From: an uncultured Eubacteriales bacterium
Lineage (GTDB): Bacteria; Bacillota; Clostridia; Oscillospirales; Acutalibacteraceae
Direction: 5' to 3'
DNA length: 17,145 nt
Assembly (NCBI GenBank): GCA_934444895.1
Contig: CAKSDA010000024.1
Span: 1 to 17,145, forward strand
Part shown: piece after piece, positions 1 through 7,221 of the stretch
How positions within the stretch are numbered: the first letter of the stretch is position 1
Layout of the letters: the number at the start of each line of letters is the position of its first letter
Notes under the pieces: model-generated
Told to the model about the DNA's origin: nothing
What the model saw: only the letters and a program-made list of their open reading frames with translations
Database searches by the model: none
Translations under genes and position numbers: made by a program

Positions 1-2
1 AG

Positions 3-1667
3 GCACTGAGCGAACTTTCTGATGAACTTCACAAACTTCAAACCGAAAGAGAAGATCTTTTAAGCGAAATTGAAGAATGTAAAAAAACAATGGAATCGCT
101 TAAACATTTTGAAAATCTTGATATTGATTTTACGCAGATAGAAGACAGTAAGTTTGTTAAAATAAAATTCGGCCGGATTTCGGCGGACAGTTATAAAAAA
201 CTTACCGAATATGTTGAAAATCCTTATATGGTTTTTAATGTGTGCTCTGCGGATAAAAATACTTACTGGGGCGTTTATATAACTCCGGCAGATCATGAAG
301 AGGAAACAGACAGGATTTTTGCCTCTTTGTTTTTTGAACAAATCACCCTGCCGTGCGGATTTAAATCTCCGGCAAAAACCATGAAAGACTACGAGATCAA
401 ACTTTCAGAGCTTAATGATAAGCTTAAAAAAACAGAGGGTTCGATCGATTGGTATTACAAAAACAGAGGAAGCGAATTTATAGAGTTATATTCAGGTCTT
501 AAAAGAGAATATGATATAAATGAGTACAGGCGTTTGGCAGTAAGATATAACGGCAAATTTGCATGTATCATTGGTTGGGTTCCGGCCAGCGACGAGAAAA
601 AGATAATCGATTTATTTAAGGATACTGATTATGAAGTAACCGAAGTCAATTCCGGAAACACAACCCATTTAGGCGTAGTGGATCTGGTTCCTCCAACTAA
701 AATGAAAAACAGAAAACTTTTCAGGCCGTTTGAATTTTATGTGGAAATATATGGAGTACCCGGATATAAAGAAGTAGATCCCACGGCATTCGTTGCCATA
801 ACATATACATTGCTTTACGGAATAATGTTTGCCGATTTGGGGCAGGGAATAGCCCTTGCTTTAGCGGGACTTTTTATGTGGTATAAAATGAAAATGCCGC
901 TTGGAAAAATTTTGGTCCCCTGCGGAATTTCAGGCGCATTCTTTGGCAGCATCTTCGGCAGTGTTTTTGGAAATGAGGAACTGCTGAATCCAATGTATAA
1001 AGCTTTAGGATTCGATGAAAAACCGATTAATATAATGTCCTCGGCAACAACCCTTTTGGGATTTTCGGTCGGCATCGGCATTGTGCTTATAATTGTTGCA
1101 ATGATAACCGGGGTCGTTTCAAATTTCAAAAAAGGAAATACCGGGCTTGCAATATTCGGACCTAACGGTATAGCCGGAGTTTTGCTTTATTCATCGGTTG
1201 TAGGCCTTGTGCTTTTAATGGTTACAAATACAAGCATAAACACAACAGCGATAGTGATTTTCGGAATAGTGCTTCCGCTGATTTCAATTTTCCTTCATGT
1301 ACCGCTCGGAAACCTAATCAAGGGTGAAGGATTTAATGCCGGACCGATAGGCGACTTTTTGCTGGAAAGCGTTTTTGACCTTTTTGAAACGGTGCTTAGC
1401 TATTTTACAAATACAGTAAGCTTTTTAAGGGTAGGTGCCTTTGTTCTTATCCATGCCGGAATGATGATGGCATTTAATTCCCTTGCGGGGATAGTAGGCG
1501 GCGGAGTGCCGGGCGCAATTATGATGATATTCGGAAATATATTTGTAATAGCGCTGGAAGGACTTTTGGTCGGAATTCAGGTATTGAGACTTGAGTTCTA
1601 TGAAATGTTCAGCCGTTTCTATGATGGAGACGGATATGCATATAAGCCTATAACCGATAAGGCTTAA
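3..1667 (+). CDS. atpI: V/A-type ATPase subunit I (a subunit), 5'-truncated
   Basis: This is the membrane stator subunit that forms the ion half-channels against the c-ring. The frame is open to the left edge of the window, so the ATG at 90 is internal. About 554 residues are visible against a usual length near 650, so roughly the first 90-100 are missing. The N-terminal third is hydrophilic and helical, including a Glu/Lys/Leu coiled-coil-like stretch in codons 3-89, as expected for the cytoplasmic arm. From about nucleotide 790 the protein becomes a multi-helix membrane domain. It carries the family motif SFLRVGAFVLIHAG (about 1420-1460) and the near-C-terminal motif EGLLVGIQVLRLEFYEMFSRFY. 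In the latter, the Arg encoded at 1587-1589 aligns with the essential channel arginine of the family. It is followed by subunit K after 55 nt in the same operon. Identification is firm; the true start lies outside the window. Confidence 0.96.
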   Translation, partial: ALSELSDELHKLQTEREDLLSEIEECKKTMESLKHFENLDIDFTQIEDSKFVKIKFGRISADSYKKLTEYVENPYMVFNVCSADKNTYWGVYITPADHEEETDRIFASLFFEQITLPCGFKSPAKTMKDYEIKLSELNDKLKKTEGSIDWYYKNRGSEFIELYSGLKREYDINEYRRLAVRYNGKFACIIGWVPASDEKKIIDLFKDTDYEVTEVNSGNTTHLGVVDLVPPTKMKNRKLFRPFEFYVEIYGVPGYKEVDPTAFVAITYTLLYGIMFADLGQGIALALAGLFMWYKMKMPLGKILVPCGISGAFFGSIFGSVFGNEELLNPMYKALGFDEKPINIMSSATTLLGFSVGIGIVLIIVAMITGVVSNFKKGNTGLAIFGPNGIAGVLLYSSVVGLVLLMVTNTSINTTAIVIFGIVLPLISIFLHVPLGNLIKGEGFNAGPIGDFLLESVFDLFETVLSYFTNTVSFLRVGAFVLIHAGMMMAFNSLAGIVGGGVPGAIMMIFGNIFVIALEGLLVGIQVLRLEFYEMFSRFYDGDGYAYKPITDKA

Positions 1668-1722
1668 AAGTTTATAAGGTATTTTAAAAATGATATTTGA
1701 ATATGAAAGGAAATGAATTATC

Positions 1723-2253
1723 ATGACAAAATTATCAATGATCTTATGTACGGTGCTTCCGATTATTGCGCTTGCAATTTCGGTTTTTGTGGGAATTAAA
1801 TCCATGAAAAATACTCAAAACGCAAAAAGAGCTTTTAAAAAGCACTTTCTTACACTTACAGCCGGAATTGTTTTATGTATAGCATTTACTGTCTCCGCAG
1901 CCGCAGCTCAGGTAAATACAAATGATAAAACCGATACTGCTGCAACCTCTCAGACAGAGCAGACGGAACAGGCAGATCAAACAAACGATCAGACTGCAAA
2001 AGCATCCTCAGGCGCAGGACTTGCAACCGGACTTGGCTTTATAGGTGCCGCACTTAGTATAGGCCTGGCAGGAATCGGCGGTGGATTGGCGCTTTCAGCA
2101 GGCGCACCGGCCGCTATCGGCGCAGTTGCTGAAAATCCTAAGTCCTTCGGTAAATCCATGATTTTCGTTGCTTTGGGAGAAGCGGTTGCCATTTACGGAC
2201 TTATTATAGCATTCCTTATCGTACTTAAAATACCGAACTTGCCCACACTCTGA
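1723..2253 (+). CDS. atpK: V/A-type ATPase subunit K (c-ring proteolipid) with extra N-terminal membrane pair
   Basis: This is the rotor-ring subunit that carries the translocated ion. It has 176 residues in three parts. Two hydrophobic segments (about 4-24 and 43-62) are joined by a Lys/Arg-rich loop. A Gln/Thr/Asp-rich low-complexity linker spans about 63-95. A standard c-type hairpin (about 98-125 and 143-168) ends the protein. The hairpin has the Gly/Ala-rich first helix, the loop AVAENPKSFGK, and the ion-binding carboxylate Glu153 (codon 2179-2181) in VALGEAVAIYGLIIAF. The N-terminal part ends in a Leu/Ala-rich helix finishing SAAAAQ, so it could be a cleaved targeting segment rather than a permanent part of the rotor. 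An AAAGGA ribosome binding site sits 11 nt before the ATG. From memory, related clostridial c subunits share this long N-terminus; the linker is the unusual part. Function is confident, maturation is unknown. Confidence 0.93.
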   Translation: MTKLSMILCTVLPIIALAISVFVGIKSMKNTQNAKRAFKKHFLTLTAGIVLCIAFTVSAAAAQVNTNDKTDTAATSQTEQTEQADQTNDQTAKASSGAGLATGLGFIGAALSIGLAGIGGGLALSAGAPAAIGAVAENPKSFGKSMIFVALGEAVAIYGLIIAFLIVLKIPNLPTL

Positions 2254-2271
2254 TTAAAGGTTGTTGATAAA

Positions 2272-2577
2272 ATGAAGTTTTGGCTTTTAAGCGACAACCA
2301 TGATTCTATTGAGGGTATGAGACTTGCAGGAATAGAAGGAAGTCTTGTAGCCGATATTGAACAAGCGAGAAAAGCAATTGATTCGGTTGTTGAGAATGAG
2401 GAGATAGGCATTTTGCTTGTTACTTCAGGGGTATATTCAATGTGTAAGGCAGAGCTTGACGATGTTAAGCTCAGCCACACTACGCCTTTGGTAGTGGAAA
2501 TACCGGATAGGCACGGTAACGGCAGCGAAACATCTGTAACCGATTATATTAAAGATGCCATTGGAGTAAAGATGTAA
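2272..2577 (+). CDS. atpF: V/A-type ATPase subunit F (central stalk)
   Basis: This 101-residue protein has the usual length for subunit F, a small alternating alpha/beta protein that binds subunit D in the central shaft and can modulate ATP hydrolysis. Family marks are GMRLAGIEG at residues 15-23, the beta strand IGILLVTSGVY at about 45-55, and the characteristic EIPDRHG at 76-82. It follows subunit K by 18 nt with AAAGG upstream and precedes subunit E by 33 nt. In Enterococcus naming the equivalent gene is ntpG. No oddities are seen. Confidence 0.93.
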   Translation: MKFWLLSDNHDSIEGMRLAGIEGSLVADIEQARKAIDSVVENEEIGILLVTSGVYSMCKAELDDVKLSHTTPLVVEIPDRHGNGSETSVTDYIKDAIGVKM

Positions 2578-2610
2578 TTATGATGTATATAATAAAAGGA
2601 GGGCTTGATA

Positions 2611-3195
2611 ATGGAAATTCAAAGTAACTCTCTTGATAAATTTTTGTCGGAAATACAAAGCGAGACGGAAAAGCATAAATCCGAAACCATAAAGGAAACA
2701 AAAAAATATATCGCTGAGGAACTTGAAAAGGCTGAGGAAGAAGCCCTTAAAGAAAGTTACAGAAAAATTCAAAATTCGGCTGCCGAAATCAGAAAGGAAC
2801 AGGGAAGACGAATTTCGCTTGCCACTGCCGAAAATAATTCGGTCTATTTAAAACGCCGCGAAGAAATTTTGGATATGATAGTTGAAAATACAAAACAAAA
2901 GTTGTGCCGCTTTGTTTCAAGCGACGATTATGATTCCTTTTTGGCAAATTCCTTGCAGGAAATCGCTAAACAGTTTAAAAATGGCGATTTTACGGTTTTT
3001 GTGGGGGAAAAGGATATTTCAAAATCCGAACAGATAAAAAAACGGACAGGCTGCCTTGATGTTTTAAAGGATAGCTCTATTGTTATCGGCGGCGTAAAGG
3101 CGGAAGATGAGGAACATACGGTGTGTATCGATGATACTTTGGATACCCGTATTGCAAACTGCAGAGAAGATCTTTACAGAAAAATAGTTATGTAG
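2611..3195 (+). CDS. atpE: V/A-type ATPase subunit E (peripheral stalk)
   Basis: This is the peripheral-stalk (stator) subunit that, paired with G/H, ties the A3B3 head to the membrane subunit I. The ATG at 2611 is chosen over the in-frame TTG at 2605. The strong ribosome binding site AAAGGAGGG (2595-2603) is 7 nt from the ATG but only 1 nt from the TTG. The product is 194 residues, typical for the family. The first half is a charged Glu/Lys/Ala coiled coil (about residues 8-95), including a YLKRREEILDMIVENTK segment that resembles the neck of E subunits. The C-terminal half is a mixed alpha/beta domain ending in the family-like DDTLDTRIANCREDLYRKI. It is followed by an unusually long gap before subunit A, where subunit C might have been expected from the Enterococcus and Thermus gene orders. 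Confidence 0.9.
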   Translation: MEIQSNSLDKFLSEIQSETEKHKSETIKETKKYIAEELEKAEEEALKESYRKIQNSAAEIRKEQGRRISLATAENNSVYLKRREEILDMIVENTKQKLCRFVSSDDYDSFLANSLQEIAKQFKNGDFTVFVGEKDISKSEQIKKRTGCLDVLKDSSIVIGGVKAEDEEHTVCIDDTLDTRIANCREDLYRKIVM

Positions 3196-3364
3196 GCGTG
3201 GCGGCGGTCGACGATCAATAGCCTAAAAACAGATTTGGATTTATCTCCGCTTGCCGAAGGGCAAAAGTTTCAGCATATTTATATACGGTTTCCTGATAGG
3301 TTTGCGGAGCTATAAGGTTATACCTTCGCCTGCCTAGAACCGGTATTGGAAGGAATGAATTGGT
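3196..3364. other. 169-bp intergenic gap between atpE and atpA, hairpin-rich
   Basis: This is the longest gap inside the ATPase operon. No start-to-stop gene is convincing. The frame of atpE stays open for 39 codons past its stop (3196-3312), but nothing in the translation is recognisable. By eye there are several complementary pairs. TAGGC at 3193-3197 pairs with GCCTA at 3221-3225, and CTCCGC at 3245-3250 with GCGGAG at 3304-3309. Directly inside the latter, TTGCC at 3251-3255 pairs with GGCAA at 3260-3264 across a four-base loop. AAGGT at 3314-3318 pairs with ACCTT at 3322-3326. It could be an mRNA-processing or attenuation region that sets the head-subunit ratio, or simply spacer. A GGAAGGAA ribosome binding site for atpA lies at 3348-3355. 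Confidence 0.4.
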
Positions 3365-5140
3365 ATGGGCGACAATCAGATATTTGGAATAAACGGTCCG
3401 GTTGTGACTGTAAAAAACACTAAAAGCTTTTTTATGCAGGAAATGGTATATGTAGGAAATGAACGGCTTATCGGCGAGGTAATCGGCATAAGCAATGAGG
3501 ATACACTTATACAGGTTTACGAGGTTACAACCGGACTTAAACCCGGTGAACCGGTTGTATCAACAGGAAAACAAATGTCTGTAACTCTGGGCCCCGGAAT
3601 TTTAAGCAGTATTTATGATGGAATAGAGCGTCCGCTAAAGGCTATTGAAAAAGCAACCGGAGCATTTATAGGCAGGGGAAGCTTTGCCGAGGCAATAGAT
3701 CCTGAAAAAAAATGGAATGTTACCGTTACTGTTTCTGTTGGAGATAAAATTTCACAGGGTGATATATATTGCACATGCCCGGAGACTGCAAGCTTGGAGC
3801 ATAGGTGCATGGTGCCCGTAGGGCTCGGCGGAGAGGTCGTTTTCGCAGCCGAAAACGGGGAATACTGCGTTTTTGACACAGTAGTAAAAATTCTGGACGA
3901 AAAGGGAGAAACCCACGATCTTTCGTTGTGCCAGACCTGGCCTATAAGAACGGCCAGACCGGTCAAAAAAAGACTTTTGTGCGATATCCCGCTTATTACG
4001 GGACAGAGGGTTATAGATACGGTTATGCCGATAGCAAAGGGCGGAACCGCCGCGATACCGGGCGGATTCGGAACCGGGAAAACCATGACCCAGCATCAGC
4101 TTGCTAAGTGGTGCGATGCGGACATAATAATATATGTAGGCTGCGGAGAGCGCGGCAATGAGATGACGCAGGTATTGGATGAGTTCGGTGAACTTACAGA
4201 TCCGAGAACCGGCAAAAAATTAACCGACAGAACAGTGCTTATAGCCAACACTTCAAATATGCCGGTTGCCGCCAGAGAGGCGTCGATTTATACCGGAATA
4301 ACCATAGCAGAGTATTACCGTGATATGGGATATGATGTTGCAATGATGGCAGACTCTACTTCGCGTTGGGCGGAAGCGCTCAGAGAAATTTCCGGCAGAT
4401 TGGAAGAAATGCCGGCCGAAGAGGGATTCCCGGCCTATCTCCCTTCAAGACTTTCGGAATTTTATGAAAGAGCCGGAAGGGCAGAAACACTTTCAGGAAA
4501 TACCGGATCGGTTACGGTTATAGGCGCAGTTTCCCCTCAGGGAGCAGATTTTTCGGAACCGGTAACACAGAATACTAAAAGATTTACAAGAGTCTTCTGG
4601 GCTCTCGATAAATCGCTTGCATATGCAAGGCATTATCCTGCAATAAACTGGAACACCGGGTATAGTGAATATGAGGCTGATTTAGCGGATTATTACAATA
4701 AAAATGTTGATCCGCAGTTTATGGATTACAGGCGCAAGCTTATAAATATTCTGCATGAAGAAAGTTCTCTTATGGAGATTGTAAAACTTATCGGAGCGGA
4801 TGTCTTGCCGGACGACCAGAAACTTGTAATAGATATTGCAAGGGTAATTCGCGTTGGATTTTTGCAGCAAAACGCTTATCATGCGGAGGATACCTATGTT
4901 CCTCTTGAAAAACAGTTTTTAATGATGAAAACCATAATAACGCTTTTTGAAAGTGCAAAGAGTCTTATAGAAAAAGGTATTCCCATATCAAAACTCAGCG
5001 ACAGCGGAATATTTGAAAAGCTTATAAAAATGAAGTATGAAATTCCTAACAATAAACCGGAAATGTTCAATGAGTACCTTGATGATATAAATTCGGAAGT
5101 ATCCGGTCTTTTGGCAAACGAAAGGGAGTGGACCGAATGA
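3365..5140 (+). CDS. atpA: V/A-type ATPase catalytic subunit A
   Basis: This is the nucleotide-hydrolysing or -synthesising subunit of the A3B3 head. Its 591 residues match the usual length. The N-terminal beta-barrel covers about 1-70, and the insert specific to A subunits lies around 115-185. The Walker A loop GGFGTGKT is at 233-240, with catalytic-site Lys239 and Thr240. GCGERGNEM at 259-267 carries the conserved Glu/Arg. The Walker B region DVAMMADSTSRWAEALREI starts at about 324. EEMPAEEGFPAYLPSRL is at about 347-363, and a helical C-terminal domain ends the protein. The P-loop reads Thr rather than Ala before Gly-Lys, a variant I recall from other clostridial V-ATPases and not a defect. 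Its TGA overlaps the ATG of atpB (ATGA at 5137-5140), which indicates translational coupling of the two head subunits. Confidence 0.97.
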   Translation: MGDNQIFGINGPVVTVKNTKSFFMQEMVYVGNERLIGEVIGISNEDTLIQVYEVTTGLKPGEPVVSTGKQMSVTLGPGILSSIYDGIERPLKAIEKATGAFIGRGSFAEAIDPEKKWNVTVTVSVGDKISQGDIYCTCPETASLEHRCMVPVGLGGEVVFAAENGEYCVFDTVVKILDEKGETHDLSLCQTWPIRTARPVKKRLLCDIPLITGQRVIDTVMPIAKGGTAAIPGGFGTGKTMTQHQLAKWCDADIIIYVGCGERGNEMTQVLDEFGELTDPRTGKKLTDRTVLIANTSNMPVAAREASIYTGITIAEYYRDMGYDVAMMADSTSRWAEALREISGRLEEMPAEEGFPAYLPSRLSEFYERAGRAETLSGNTGSVTVIGAVSPQGADFSEPVTQNTKRFTRVFWALDKSLAYARHYPAINWNTGYSEYEADLADYYNKNVDPQFMDYRRKLINILHEESSLMEIVKLIGADVLPDDQKLVIDIARVIRVGFLQQNAYHAEDTYVPLEKQFLMMKTIITLFESAKSLIEKGIPISKLSDSGIFEKLIKMKYEIPNNKPEMFNEYLDDINSEVSGLLANEREWTE

Positions 5141-6513
5141 TTAAACAGTACATTGGACTAAGTGAGATTTCCGGTTCCCTTGTTGTACTAGAGGGAGTGG
5201 ATAATGTTTCATTTGACGAGCTTGTTGAACTAAACCTCAACAATAATAAAACAAGAACCGGCCGTGTTGTGCAGATTGACGGCGATAGGGTTGTGCTTCA
5301 GGTTTTTGAGGGAACCAGAGAAATTTCATTAAAGAATACAAGAACCGTATGCAAAGGCCATCCTATGACTCTTAAACTCGGAACTGAAATGCTGGGCCGT
5401 GTTTTTGACGGTGTGGGACGCCCTAAGGACGGGCTTCCGCCTATCGGTTATGAAAAACAGGTTGATATAAACGGTTCTGCAATAAATCCGGTTTCAAGGC
5501 TTTATCCCAGAAACTGCATAAATACGGGAATCTCCGCAATTGATGCACTATCAACCCTTATCAGAGGTCAGAAACTTCCTATTTTTTCAGGATATGGAAT
5601 GAAACATAACGAACTTGCGGTTCAGATAGTGCGTCAGGCAAAAATAGCAAGCGAAGAAGGAACGAAATTTGCAGTTGTTTTTGCGGCTATGGGTGTTAAA
5701 AACGATGTTGCGGAATACTTTAGGCGTTCGTTTGAAGAATCAGGAGTTTTAAATCATGTTGTTATGTTCCTGAATCTTTCCAATGACCCAATAATAGAAA
5801 GAACAATAACTCCGAGATGCGCTCTTGCTGCGGCAGAATACCTTGCCTTTGAAAAGGGAATGCATATTCTGGTGGTTATGACCGATATGACATCATATTG
5901 CGAAGCCCTCAGAGAGTTTTCATCCTCCAAGGGCGAAATTCCGGGAAGGAAGGGCTATCCGGGATATTTATATTCGGATTTGGCATCGCTTTATGAGCGC
6001 GCCGGAATGATTAAGGGCGTAAACGGAAGCGTAACGCAAATACCTATATTAACAATGCCGAATGATGATATTACCCATCCGGTTCCGGACCTTACAGGAT
6101 ATATCACCGAGGGGCAGATTGTGTTAGACCGCGATCTTGACAGCAGAGGCATTTATCCTCCGATCAGCATTTTGCCCAGCCTTTCAAGACTTATGAAGGA
6201 CGGAATAGGCAAAGGATATACAAGAGAAGACCATTCTGTGCTGGCAAACCAAATTTTTTCAGCATATGCAAAGGTGCAGGATGCGAGGGCTTTGTCCTCG
6301 GTTATAGGCGAGGATGAACTTTCCGATACCGATAAAGCCTACTTAAAATTCGGCAGGCATTTTGAATCGGAGTTCTTGGCTCAGGGCGAACACGAAAACA
6401 GAACCATGGAGCAAACTCTGGATTTAGGATGGAATATTTTAGGATATTTGCCCAAAAGCGAACTTGATCGTGTGGATCCTGAAATGCTTGATAAATATTA
6501 TAAAGAAAAATAA
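5137..6513 (+). CDS. atpB: V/A-type ATPase subunit B (non-catalytic head subunit)
   Basis: This subunit alternates with A in the hexameric head and contributes to the nucleotide sites at the interface. The start is placed at ATG 5137, which overlaps the atpA stop as ATGA. GGGAG at 5124-5128 gives 8-nt spacing, while the in-frame GTG at 5128 lies inside that ribosome binding site. The product is 458 residues, normal for B. As expected for a non-catalytic subunit the P-loop position is degenerate: PIFSGYGMKHNELAVQIVRQA at about 148-168 has no GKT. Other family marks are TDMTSYCEALREFSSSKGEIPGRKGYPGYLYSDLASLYERAG and PSLSRLMKDGIGKG, where the Arg probably reaches the A-subunit site. No frameshift or truncation is seen. 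Confidence 0.96.
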   Translation: MIKQYIGLSEISGSLVVLEGVDNVSFDELVELNLNNNKTRTGRVVQIDGDRVVLQVFEGTREISLKNTRTVCKGHPMTLKLGTEMLGRVFDGVGRPKDGLPPIGYEKQVDINGSAINPVSRLYPRNCINTGISAIDALSTLIRGQKLPIFSGYGMKHNELAVQIVRQAKIASEEGTKFAVVFAAMGVKNDVAEYFRRSFEESGVLNHVVMFLNLSNDPIIERTITPRCALAAAEYLAFEKGMHILVVMTDMTSYCEALREFSSSKGEIPGRKGYPGYLYSDLASLYERAGMIKGVNGSVTQIPILTMPNDDITHPVPDLTGYITEGQIVLDRDLDSRGIYPPISILPSLSRLMKDGIGKGYTREDHSVLANQIFSAYAKVQDARALSSVIGEDELSDTDKAYLKFGRHFESEFLAQGEHENRTMEQTLDLGWNILGYLPKSELDRVDPEMLDKYYKEK

Positions 6514-6582
6514 GTGTTATATCGGTTTAACGGTTAATTGCCCTATTGACCGCAAAAAAGCTTATAAAAACTAATATATATC

Positions 6583-6590
6583 GGAGGTGA
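6583..6590 (+). promoter_or_regulatory. Consensus Shine-Dalgarno that places the atpD start on an ACG codon
   Basis: GGAGGTGA is a full-length match to the anti-Shine-Dalgarno. GGAGG ends at 6587 and is 7 nt from the ACG at 6595. No ATG, GTG or TTG occurs in any position served by this site that would give the atpD frame. The first canonical in-frame start, TTG 6649, has no ribosome binding site and lies inside conserved sequence. Confidence 0.85.
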
Positions 6591-6594
6591 TTTT

Positions 6595-7206
6595 ACGGCT
6601 GAGCAGGTTTTTCCCACAAAGGGAAATCTTATAAGAATTAAAAAATCCTTGGAACTGGCGCAAACGGGCTATGATTTGCTTGACAGAAAGCGAAACATTT
6701 TGGTAAGAGAGACCATGCAGCTTATTGATGAAGCAAAAGATATAAGTTCCAAAATTGCAAAGACATATTCCGCAGCCTATAAATCCCTTCAGACTGCAAA
6801 CATAAACATGGGACTTGTGGATGAGATTGCCCAGTCTGCCCCTGTAGATGACAGTATTAAAATTTCAGGCAAAAGCGTAATGGGGGTTGTGATACCACGG
6901 GTAACAATAGGAAAATCCGAAACTGAAAATTCTTATGGCTTCAGAAGAACGGATATCAGCCTGGATAATGCCTGCAGGCGTTTTGACGAGGTAAAGCAAC
7001 TAACGGCAAGGCTTGCAGAGATTGAAAGCAGCGTTTTCAGGCTTGCCGAAGGTATACGAAAGGCCCAGAAACGGGCGAATGCATTAAAGAATATTGTAAT
7101 TCCGAGATTTAAAGAACAAATAAAAACGATCACGGATGTTCTTGACGAAAAAGAACGGGAAGAATTTTCACGGCTTAAGGTTATTAAAAAACATATTGAG
7201 GACTAA
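6595..7206 (+). CDS. atpD: V/A-type ATPase subunit D (central stalk), apparent ACG start
   Basis: This is the central shaft that rotates inside A3B3 and connects to the rotor with F. Read from ACG 6595 the protein is 203 residues, with the conserved D-subunit N-terminus (M)AEQVFPTKGNLIRIKKSLE followed by LAQTGYDLLDRKRNIL. The rest is predicted long antiparallel helices, a central variable portion, and a helical C-terminus with KRANALKNIVIPRFKEQIKTI, the family's characteristic VLIP-like segment. Starting instead at the first canonical codon (TTG 6649) would remove 18 conserved residues. The Shine-Dalgarno at 6583-6590 fits the ACG exactly. Either ACG is used as a start or the base is an ATG-to-ACG sequencing or assembly error. 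Family identity is firm; only the start is in question. Confidence 0.93.
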   Translation, partial: TAEQVFPTKGNLIRIKKSLELAQTGYDLLDRKRNILVRETMQLIDEAKDISSKIAKTYSAAYKSLQTANINMGLVDEIAQSAPVDDSIKISGKSVMGVVIPRVTIGKSETENSYGFRRTDISLDNACRRFDEVKQLTARLAEIESSVFRLAEGIRKAQKRANALKNIVIPRFKEQIKTITDVLDEKEREEFSRLKVIKKHIED

Positions 7207-7221
7207 ACAGGTGGTGAAGAA

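Noticed and set aside
815..1129. Antisense open frame inside atpI
   Set aside because: It lies wholly opposite a confidently identified membrane domain, shows no ribosome binding site, and its composition is the mirror of the sense codons.
3196..3312. 39 open codons in the atpE frame after its stop, considered as a readthrough tail or subunit C relic
   Set aside because: The open length is compatible with chance, E already ends with a normal C-terminus, and the translation has no recognisable subunit C motif.
3613..4096. Two long antisense open frames opposite atpA
   Set aside because: They shadow the conserved P-loop region of atpA; no recognisable protein and no start signal.
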